From the NCBI GenBank assembly GCA_002721375.1, contig PBKH01000001.1, positions 56,258 through 61,846 on the forward strand: a stretch of DNA of 5,589 nucleotides, in the 5' to 3' direction. The notes below the pieces were generated by a model. That model had not been told where the DNA came from. It did not search any database and saw nothing but the letters and a program-made list of their open reading frames with translations. Positions 1 to 5,044 of this stretch are shown one piece after another. A program made the translations under genes and the position numbers. Source of the stretch: Verrucomicrobiales bacterium. GTDB taxonomy: Bacteria > Verrucomicrobiota > Verrucomicrobiia > Limisphaerales > UBA1096. Each line of letters opens with the position of its first letter. Position 1 is the first letter of the stretch.

Positions 1-96
1 GTGCTCGTAATTGTGGGAGGGGCACTAGACATCCGAAAACTGTTCCGCCGCCTGCGCGAGCAGGAGGCAGAAAACGAAGCTTCAAGTTTCGAATGA
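1..96 (+). CDS. C-terminal end of a probable membrane protein (partial)
   Basis: Frame 1 is open from the window edge to a TGA at 94-96 and gives 31 residues. It starts with a hydrophobic run (VLVIVGGAL), then a basic stretch (DIRKLFRRLRE), then an acidic tail (EQEAENEASSFE). A hydrophobic segment followed by a positively charged juxtamembrane helix and a short polar tail is typical of the cytoplasmic C-terminus of a polytopic membrane protein such as a transporter. The first codon is GTG, but there is no reason to take it as the true start, because the gene almost certainly continues upstream of the window. The family cannot be named from this fragment; a sodium:solute symporter-like tail is one possibility and is only a guess. 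Confidence 0.55.
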   Translation: MLVIVGGALDIRKLFRRLREQEAENEASSFE

Positions 97-151
97 CCAT
101 TCTTTTGTATTAATTCCAACAGCTCAAATAGCTAAATTTATCCCAACAACT
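97..151 (+). promoter_or_regulatory. AT-rich leader, possible weak promoter for the 111-aa gene
   Basis: This 55-base gap is clearly richer in A and T than the flanking coding DNA. It contains TTGTAT at 105-110 and TAGCTA at 129-134, separated by 18 bases, a loose match to a sigma-70 -35/-10 pair. No Shine-Dalgarno sequence precedes the ATG at 152. The call is weak: the match is poor, and the gene could instead be read through from the upstream membrane-protein gene. Confidence 0.25.
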
Positions 152-487
152 ATGGAGTTAACCATCGAGACATTTCGAAAAGAGATCGACGCAGCAATGC
201 AATTGTACGATCGCCATGTAGTCTGCGTCTTTAAGACACCAGACGACTGCCTCGAAGCTATCAATCGTCTCATGCTCAAGGCGATTAAAGCATATGAAAA
301 CCGTGCACCCGGTATGCGCCACGGTATAGCGCTCGACAAGGAAATTACCATCATGCTAAGCCAAAGTGAGGACGAAAACCCGCTCTGCGGCATCTACTTT
401 AACCTCCACACGCCATATAGCCGGGAAGATGGCGGGCGGAATATCCGTAAGGCAGAAGCAAAGGCCGATGCCAACCCGCCAGACTGA
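152..487 (+). CDS. Hypothetical protein, 111 aa
   Basis: I do not recognise a named family. The product is 111 residues, soluble, with no signal peptide or membrane segment. Residues 1-20 are predicted by eye as an amphipathic helix (TIETFRKEIDAAMQLYD). A possible short strand (HVVCVFK, about 22-28) and a second helix (CLEAINRLMLKAIKAYEN, about 33-50) follow. Near residues 83-92 there is a hydrophobic/aromatic stretch (CGIYFNLHTPY), and the C-terminal 20 residues are charged and probably disordered. The amino-acid makeup and third-position pattern look like real coding sequence, and the gene packs neatly between its neighbours. The ATG at 152 is the only nearby in-frame start; no ribosome binding site is visible, so translation may rely on an unstructured AT-rich leader. 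It converges on the lipoprotein gene with six bases between stops. I am fairly sure it is a gene but cannot assign a function. Confidence 0.7.
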   Translation: MELTIETFRKEIDAAMQLYDRHVVCVFKTPDDCLEAINRLMLKAIKAYENRAPGMRHGIALDKEITIMLSQSEDENPLCGIYFNLHTPYSREDGGRNIRKAEAKADANPPD

Positions 488-514
488 CGAGGCTTATTTT
501 GTACGAGCTTCGTC
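486..514 (+). terminator. Hairpin spanning the convergent stop codons
   Basis: Positions 486-494 and 506-514 can pair over nine base pairs, with one G-U wobble (491-509) and an 11-base loop rich in T. The stem begins in the stop codon of the 111-aa gene and covers the stop codon of the opposing lipoprotein gene. On the plus-strand RNA the stem is complete, while on the opposite strand the wobble becomes a C-A mismatch. The sequence after it is TCCCTT, not a T-tract, so intrinsic termination would be weak. Confidence 0.3.
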
Positions 515-838
515 TCCCTTCCAGATTTCCCCATCGATGATATCAGCTACCGTATATGTGTCCCATGCCGGGCCGGACACGCGCACAAGACCGACCCGCT
601 GGCCAAGCCGATAAATGGCAAACTGCCGCCCAATCGCCGGCAGGCCTGTCAGACCAAAGTCCAGTACAACAAAGTTGAGCCGTACATTCGTACGAACCAC
701 CCGGCCCTCCAGTCGCAACACCCCGGGCGTAACCATCGTATCGGTGCCCGACTTGGCCAAAGCCTCTCCGCCTCCCTTGCCCGGCAGAGAGCAACCTCCC
801 AAAACAAACGCCACAACTGCTGTCACCCAGTTCCGCAT
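494..838 (-). CDS. Small putative lipoprotein with C-terminal beta domain
   Basis: From the ATG at 838 the product is 114 residues. Residues 2-15 form a short hydrophobic signal segment (MRNWVTAVVAFVLGGC) ending in a lipobox L13-G14-G15-C16, so Cys16 is the likely lipidated residue and the mature protein is probably anchored in a periplasm-facing membrane. A Gly-rich linker (17-24) follows. A domain of about 75 residues then has alternating strands and the pattern GRVVRTN..LNFVVLDFG...LPAIG..FAIYR.G..VG.VRV...TYTVADI..GE...GDE. I associate this small beta-barrel pattern with verrucomicrobial short proteins and, more loosely, with FlgT C-terminal-like domains; the function is unknown. An in-frame GTG at 868 would add ten residues (with K and R in the n-region). 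Neither start has a convincing ribosome binding site; I prefer 838 because it gives a standard-length signal peptide. It is divergent to the cutC-family gene. Confidence 0.72.
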   Translation of the reverse strand: MRNWVTAVVAFVLGGCSLPGKGGGEALAKSGTDTMVTPGVLRLEGRVVRTNVRLNFVVLDFGLTGLPAIGRQFAIYRLGQRVGLVRVSGPAWDTYTVADIIDGEIWKGDEARTK

Positions 839-868
839 GTCCGCAGCATAACGCTTGGCCAAGCACAC

Positions 869-937
869 ACCACGAAAAACAGTTCCGCCTTCGCGCCGGT
901 CGGGTAGCCTGTTAGGCTTGCTCAGGAGAAAAAAATC
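869..937. promoter_or_regulatory. Divergent intergenic region upstream of the cutC-family gene
   Basis: This gap separates the divergently transcribed lipoprotein and cutC-family genes and should hold promoters for both. I cannot see a convincing -35/-10 pair in either direction. A short perfect hairpin, AGCCT-GTT-AGGCT, sits at 906-918, six bases before the ribosome binding site of the plus-strand gene. It could affect translation start or be chance, since the stem is only five base pairs. Confidence 0.3.
924..928 (+). promoter_or_regulatory. Ribosome binding site of the cutC-family gene
   Basis: AGGAG lies nine bases before the ATG at 938, joined by an A-rich spacer. It is the only textbook Shine-Dalgarno site I found ahead of a gene in this window, and it fixes the start codon of the CutC-family protein. 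Confidence 0.8.
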
Positions 938-1699
938 ATGAGCAACAGTCCTCTAATTGAAGTTTGTATTGATTCAGTGGCCTCAGCCATAGCGGCGGAA
1001 CAGGGTGGCGCAGCACGTGTCGAGCTTTGCCAAAACCTGTTCGAAGGAGGCACCACGCCCAGCATGGGAACGGTATACCACGCGCTGCAGCGGGTCGGAA
1101 TCAAGGTTAACGTCATCATTCGTCCGAGAGGTGGCGACTTTCTCTATTCCGATGACGAATTTGCCGTGATGCAGCACGATATCGTTGGGTTCAAGGAAAT
1201 GGGCATCAATGGTGTGGTAATAGGATTGTTAAATGCGGACGGCACAATCGATATTGAACGCTCCCGACAATTGATCGATCTCGCCAGACCACTGGAAGTT
1301 ACCTACCACCGCGCATTTGACGTCACTGCAGATCCGTTTCGAAGCCTTGATGACCTTATTGGCCTTGGTGTCGAGCGATTGCTAACTTCCGGGCAGGAGC
1401 CATCGGTACTCGAAGGTGTCGAGTTGATCGCCGAACTGGTTAGCCGTGCCGATGACGACCTCATCGTTATGCCCGGGGCCGGTATCAACGCAAAAAATCT
1501 GCCACGTATCATTCGAGAAACTGGAGCAAAGGAATATCACCTGACCGGTAGCGCAATGGTGAAAAGCAAAATGGAGTTCCGCAATGAACGCTGTTTCATG
1601 GGTAAAGCGCTCTATCCACCCGAGTTCTCGCTCAAAATCACCGATGCCGACAAGATCCAAAACTGCGTCCATGTATTAATTGGTAAGGAACAAAGATAA
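938..1699 (+). CDS. cutC: CutC family protein (copper homeostasis protein CutC)
   Basis: The product is 253 residues, the usual length for CutC, a cytoplasmic TIM-barrel family historically linked to copper tolerance but with an unproven biochemical role. The family pattern is present throughout: IEVCIDSVASAIAAEQGGA with RVELC at residues 7-31 (Cys10 and Cys31), EGGTTPSMG (36-44), the hallmark RPRGGDF (62-68) followed by YSDDE, GVVIGLLNADG (92-102), the hallmark TYHRAFD (122-128), RLLTSG (147-152), VMPGAGI (177-183) and EYHLTGS near 199-205. The barrel thus appears complete. The start is well supported by AGGAG nine bases upstream. The gene is transcribed alone, divergent from the lipoprotein gene and convergent with the rhomboid gene, with 14 bases between stop codons. 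No copper-responsive operator or other copper gene is visible, so a role in copper handling cannot be argued from context. Confidence 0.95.
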   Translation: MSNSPLIEVCIDSVASAIAAEQGGAARVELCQNLFEGGTTPSMGTVYHALQRVGIKVNVIIRPRGGDFLYSDDEFAVMQHDIVGFKEMGINGVVIGLLNADGTIDIERSRQLIDLARPLEVTYHRAFDVTADPFRSLDDLIGLGVERLLTSGQEPSVLEGVELIAELVSRADDDLIVMPGAGINAKNLPRIIRETGAKEYHLTGSAMVKSKMEFRNERCFMGKALYPPEFSLKITDADKIQNCVHVLIGKEQR

Positions 1700-1713
1700 C
1701 CAATCGCCAGGGT

Positions 1714-2661
1714 TCACATCTTCGAGCGAGCCTTGTCGAGGATTTGACGTTCGGACTCGGTCAAACTGTGGATACCATGCTTGGAAATCTTGTCGAGAAT
1801 CGGGTCAACCTCTCGGCTTATATAATCCCCTTCCGCCACCTCAGCGGCATTGAACACCTTCGGCTTACGCCAATTGCGGCGGCGTGTAGCCGAAGATTCC
1901 TTAACAGGATCGCCAGACACAAATCGAATCCTCGGCAAGCCGGGTAAAAACCTCATCAATCCGCCCTTCCTAACCAGTGCCGCAACATAGAAAGCTCCAT
2001 ACAGCAACCCACCGAGATGCGCTGCATGCGCCACTTGACCGCCCGTTTCGGTGCGAATAGCAACCAATATGCTCAACAAAGCAATCGCCATACTACCCCA
2101 AAAAATCCAGTGTAATTTAAGCCGCAGAGGTAGGACAAAAAATAATAGCAAATATACCTCCCGATGCGGGAATAACCTTGCCAGAACACCCATAAAACCA
2201 AACACCCCCGCGCTGGCTCCTACCATCGGCCCGGCAAATTGATCCGGAAACAAAGCGGCAAAACAAAGTTGAAACAACGCCCCGATCACTCCGCTGACTA
2301 GATACAGGCCAATCATTTCTCGCCGTCCAATCGCCGGTTCGAGCGCCCTCCCGATAAAAAACAAACCAAGCGCATTCATCAGAAGATGCATCACGCTGCC
2401 ATGTAAAAACTGATAGGTGATCAACTGCATCGGCAACAGTGCAGTGATCTCGCTTGAGTCCAATGCCAACCACCGACCAACCACCGATTGTCCGAACAGC
2501 CCCATCCGCTCGGACAAGCTGTTAGGATCAAACAAGAGTTGCAAAAGAAATACGACAACATTGATCGTCAAAAGAATGGCCCACCCAGATCGCGACTGTT
2601 GCATTAAAGGCGGACGAAACTGAGGTTCCTCAGGCCTCATATATGGTCTGTCATCCAGCAT
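1714..2661 (-). CDS. Rhomboid family intramembrane serine protease
   Basis: The product is 315 residues. After a polar N-terminus (1-25, with DRPYMR), hydrophobic segments follow from about 27 to 230, consistent with the six-helix rhomboid core. The active-site signature is intact: FLHGSVMHLLMNALGLFFIG supplies His87, His92 and Asn96 (oxyanion side), G148-A-S-A-G152 supplies nucleophile Ser150, and AHAAHLGGLLYG supplies catalytic His215. It should cleave membrane proteins inside or near the bilayer. A basic cytoplasmic linker (about 240-270, rich in R and K) leads to a conserved-looking tail, VDPILDKISKHGIHSLTESE and on to the end, which I recall as a recurring accessory tail (DUF6576-like) in rhomboids of several phyla. 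The start at 2661 has no Shine-Dalgarno site; ATG codons at 2640 and 2604 are alternatives, but DRPYMR looks conserved and favours the longer form. It lies 40 bases after the aminotransferase gene and is probably the last gene of the leftward operon. Confidence 0.93.
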   Translation of the reverse strand: MLDDRPYMRPEEPQFRPPLMQQSRSGWAILLTINVVVFLLQLLFDPNSLSERMGLFGQSVVGRWLALDSSEITALLPMQLITYQFLHGSVMHLLMNALGLFFIGRALEPAIGRREMIGLYLVSGVIGALFQLCFAALFPDQFAGPMVGASAGVFGFMGVLARLFPHREVYLLLFFVLPLRLKLHWIFWGSMAIALLSILVAIRTETGGQVAHAAHLGGLLYGAFYVAALVRKGGLMRFLPGLPRIRFVSGDPVKESSATRRRNWRKPKVFNAAEVAEGDYISREVDPILDKISKHGIHSLTESERQILDKARSKM

Positions 2662-2693
2662 TGTGGAACGTCAGTTTAACACATGAGCCTACC

Positions 2694-2718
2694 TTGGCCA
2701 ATCATATCGCTTGGCCAA
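2694..2718 (-). repeat. Paired TTGGCCAA palindromes forming a hairpin at an operon junction
   Basis: Two identical eight-base palindromes (2694-2701 and 2711-2718) are separated by nine bases. In leftward RNA they can form a perfect eight-base-pair stem whose loop contains the UGA stop of the aminotransferase gene (2702-2704). No U-tract follows, so it is unlikely to be a simple terminator. It could act as a processing or mRNA-stability element between the aminotransferase and rhomboid genes, or be a protein-binding site. The structure is plain in the sequence; its role is inference. Confidence 0.4.
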
Positions 2719-3979
2719 TGCGACGGATGCCTTTGCAAATGTCGTTCTCGGAAGCGGCGCCAAAACTCAGACGCATCTCGTGGTTTGGCTTAGCCCGCGT
2801 GGGTTCGTCGATATAACACAGGCCGCCCGGCACGTAGAGCACGTTACGGTCGAGTACCTTTCTGAATAGGCGCGACTTTATTCCGGTGTTAATCCGGCGC
2901 GGAAATTCAGCCCAAACATTGAGCCCGCCCTGCGGAGGTTGCCATTGAACCGACTCAGGAAAATGTTTTCTCATCGCATCAGTCATTACATTCGCCTTAT
3001 AATGATATTTCCGCTGCCCCTTGGTTAGGTTCTTATCATACACACCAGATTCAAGTGCGCGCACAATCAGTTGCTGCCCCAAGTGTCCCGTGCCGAAATC
3101 GTGGTTACCCTTGATCCTCAAAACAGGTGCTAGTAAATCATCAGGCAACAAACCGAATCCCACGCGAACGCCAGTAGCGAACGGTTTGCTGTATGTCCCG
3201 GAATAAATAACTCGATCCGCTGCGCCCTTCACTGACAGTGCCGAAGGGGCTTGTTGACCAGCAAAACCAAGTTCCCGGTAGGCAGCATCTTCCATCAGGT
3301 AAATCGGATGTCCTGCCGCGCGTTCGTAGTGGCGAATCAATTCCAATGCACCCGCCTTCACCCGCCGACTGGTAGAACGGCCGGTCGGATTTTGATAGTA
3401 AGATACGAGGTAAAGTATCTTTAAACGATTCAATTCGCCGGCACATCGGATCGACTCGAGCACCTGCTCAAGATGCTCAAGATCGATGCCATCACGGTTC
3501 ATACGCACGCAACGCCCGGAAATGCCTCGGCTCTGCATAATTCCAAGATAAACAAAATAGGTCGGATCCTCAACCAGCACGATGTCCCCGGTGTCGCATA
3601 ACGCCTCCGTAACCATGTAAAGAAACTGCTGCGAGCCGTTAGTAATGATCGTGCGTTTGGCGTCATAGGCCACCGCCTGACGCGGGAGATTACCATCAAG
3701 TCGGCGGATGCGCCTGACCGTCAAATCGCGAAGTGTGTCATCGCCCGCCGTCGAACCATACTGCAGCGACGCCTCACCAAGCGACGTCTCACCAAGCATT
3801 TTGTTGAGAATCCGGCGACTCTCGTCCACCGGCAACGTCGAATTATCGGTGAAACCAGCCGCAAGCGAGATCAGCTTAGGGCGCTCAAGCTTAAGACGCA
3901 TCAACCACGAGATCGGTGGCTCTTTCGTACGCCGCCCCATAACCGAAAGCACACTGGATTTTAAAGGTCTCTTAGCCAT
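2702..3979 (-). CDS. Fold-type-I PLP-dependent aminotransferase (class I/II, 2-aminoadipate/MocR-domain-like)
   Basis: The 425-residue product has the full aminotransferase core without the N-terminal GntR helix-turn-helix of MocR regulators, so it is an enzyme, not a regulator. Visible landmarks are SLAAGF (38-43), LQYGSTAGDDTLR (72-84, substrate region), TNGSQQ (113-117, phosphate-binding), VEDPTYF (136-142), YYQNPTG (194-200, Asn197), EDAAYRELGF (230-239, Asp231 to the pyridine nitrogen and Tyr234), SGTYSKPFATGVRVGF (260-275, Schiff-base Lys265) and EMRLSFG (401-407, Arg403 for the substrate carboxylate). The pattern is closest to the Aro8/LysN-like aminotransferase group, which uses varied amino donors such as 2-aminoadipate, aromatic or branched-chain amino acids; the substrate is not decidable here. 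KGNHDFGTGH (290-299) is a distinctive segment. The ATG at 3979 lies six bases after the DUF1611 stop, with AGGGAAG about 13-15 bases upstream, suggesting coupled translation. A near-perfect tandem duplication encodes LGETSLGEAS at 62-71. Confidence 0.92.
   Translation of the reverse strand: MAKRPLKSSVLSVMGRRTKEPPISWLMRLKLERPKLISLAAGFTDNSTLPVDESRRILNKMLGETSLGEASLQYGSTAGDDTLRDLTVRRIRRLDGNLPRQAVAYDAKRTIITNGSQQFLYMVTEALCDTGDIVLVEDPTYFVYLGIMQSRGISGRCVRMNRDGIDLEHLEQVLESIRCAGELNRLKILYLVSYYQNPTGRSTSRRVKAGALELIRHYERAAGHPIYLMEDAAYRELGFAGQQAPSALSVKGAADRVIYSGTYSKPFATGVRVGFGLLPDDLLAPVLRIKGNHDFGTGHLGQQLIVRALESGVYDKNLTKGQRKYHYKANVMTDAMRKHFPESVQWQPPQGGLNVWAEFPRRINTGIKSRLFRKVLDRNVLYVPGGLCYIDEPTRAKPNHEMRLSFGAASENDICKGIRRIGQAI
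3766..3797 (-). repeat. 15-bp tandem duplication within the aminotransferase gene
   Basis: Copies at 3766-3780 and 3781-3795 differ at one base (C versus T at the seventh position), and the next two bases begin a third copy. The repeat is in frame and encodes LGETS-LGEAS (residues 62-71). It lies just before the conserved LQYGSTAG segment, a stretch that varies in length among relatives, so the enzyme probably tolerates it. Confidence 0.6.
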
Positions 3980-3985
3980 CTCAGC

Positions 3986-5044
3986 TTAGATCTTCCCTAG
4001 CTCACGCCCTAAATTCAATGCCTCCTCAACGAGACCAGTGGCACCCTCGCGCATAACGTCCCACGCCGGTAAACCAAGCCGCTGTTGAACAGTATCCTTT
4101 TCGTGTTGAAACGCTTCGTTGGAAAGCAACCGCCCATTGATCGCCACTCCGATGAAGCGACACGGATGGTGAAGATTGGCCACCTTCAGGAATGCCTCCA
4201 TGACCTCCTCAAGTGGCGGCAGTCGCATTGGTTCTAGTCCGATAATTTCTGTCCGGCCCGCCTCATAACAGAGCACAAGACCATCCGGCAGGCAGCCATG
4301 CAGCAACCCCATCGTTACGCCAGAATATCGCGGATTAGCCAGACTCCCCTGCCCTTCGACTACGATCGCCTGATACTCCTGTGCCGCAAGTACAAGACGC
4401 TCGGTCGCGCCGCCAATGAAGTCCGAAACCACCGAGTCGACCGCGCAGCCATCGCCTTCGATCAGCATTCCAGTCTGACCAGTCGCTACGAACTTGGTCT
4501 CGCAACCGGCTCTGAGTAAGCCACGTGCCAATTCAATACTAACAACCATCTTACCGACACAGCTATCGTTGCCGACGGTGTGCAGCCGTAAGCAACCAGA
4601 ATTGAAGGCTTCAAACCGGGCGATATCGTGCTCGTTGTTTTTACGTAGATCAAACAGGGTCGCACCACTGCTCTTGGCCAAACGCAAGAATTCGTCATCA
4701 TCGTTCAGGAAAAAATGCATGCCAGAGACAACGTCCATCCCGCGCTCAAGCGCCTCGCGGATAACGCTACGCATCGCCGTCGTGAGAGCACCGCCTGCTG
4801 GCGCAATGCCGATGACAAGCACGTCCGCTTCGGGTGCTTGTCTAAGCGAGTCATAGACTGAAATAGTTCCACCGACTCCGAGCAGCGCCTCGGAGGTTTG
4901 ACCGGCCTGAGTCGAGTCGATAAGGCCAACAACACGATCCACCCCGTACCGGATAACTCCCGTCGCAGTCTTAGCCGAGAGGGGCGTAGTTCGTCCCTCG
5001 GTCAAAAGTAAAATGCGTCGTCTTTCAGAAGTTGAACGGCTCAT
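3986..5044 (-). CDS. DUF1611 family P-loop protein, DgcN-like (putative D-glutamate N-acetyltransferase)
   Basis: The 352-residue cytoplasmic protein shows both halves of the DUF1611 architecture. The N-terminal Rossmann-like domain (about 10-135) has LLLTEGRTTPLSAKTATGVI..G.DRVVGLIDSTQAG, then VLVIGIAPAGG (75-85), GMDVVSGMHFFL (102-113) and LFDLRK. The C-terminal P-loop domain (about 150-352) has a Walker-A-like VGNDSCVGKM (157-166, Lys165), FVATGQTGML (185-194), VVEGQGSL with NPRYSGVTMGLLHG (228-250) and CYEAGRTEI. Family members of the DgcN type, described in marine proteobacteria, N-acetylate D-glutamate before racemisation by DgcA; transfer of that function to this protein is inference. 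The ATG overlaps the pyrC stop codon as ATGA, there is no clear Shine-Dalgarno site, and the aminotransferase gene follows after six bases, so translation is probably coupled through all three. No DgcA-like racemase lies in the window. Family membership is firm, activity is not. Confidence 0.88.
   Translation of the reverse strand: MSRSTSERRRILLLTEGRTTPLSAKTATGVIRYGVDRVVGLIDSTQAGQTSEALLGVGGTISVYDSLRQAPEADVLVIGIAPAGGALTTAMRSVIREALERGMDVVSGMHFFLNDDDEFLRLAKSSGATLFDLRKNNEHDIARFEAFNSGCLRLHTVGNDSCVGKMVVSIELARGLLRAGCETKFVATGQTGMLIEGDGCAVDSVVSDFIGGATERLVLAAQEYQAIVVEGQGSLANPRYSGVTMGLLHGCLPDGLVLCYEAGRTEIIGLEPMRLPPLEEVMEAFLKVANLHHPCRFIGVAINGRLLSNEAFQHEKDTVQQRLGLPAWDVMREGATGLVEEALNLGRELGKI

Noticed and set aside
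543..866. A 107-codon leftward open frame overlapping the lipoprotein gene
   Set aside because: It is an out-of-frame shadow: its translation is rich in Gly, Cys, Arg and Trp with no domain pattern, while the overlapping frame gives a lipobox and a coherent beta domain.
1700..1713. Terminator between the convergent cutC-family and rhomboid genes
   Set aside because: The 14-base gap and its flanks show no stable hairpin followed by a T-tract on either strand.
2117..2473. A 118-codon leftward open frame inside the rhomboid gene
   Set aside because: It is an alternate frame of the rhomboid core, which has an intact Ser-His catalytic signature in the main frame.
2620..2633. Perfect palindrome CTGAGG-TT-CCTCAG
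   Set aside because: It lies within the N-terminal coding part of the rhomboid gene (EEPQF region), with no adjacent T-tract or promoter; a chance inverted repeat is the simplest view.
3466..3483. Tandem nine-base repeat GCTCAAGAT x2
   Set aside because: It encodes the DLEHLEQ stretch, a common 'DLE.LE' helix pattern in aminotransferases, so ordinary coding constraint explains it.
4494..4856. A 120-codon rightward open frame opposite the DUF1611 gene
   Set aside because: It is Ser/Arg/Pro-rich and antisense to a strongly conserved coding region, with no ribosome binding site or recognisable motif.
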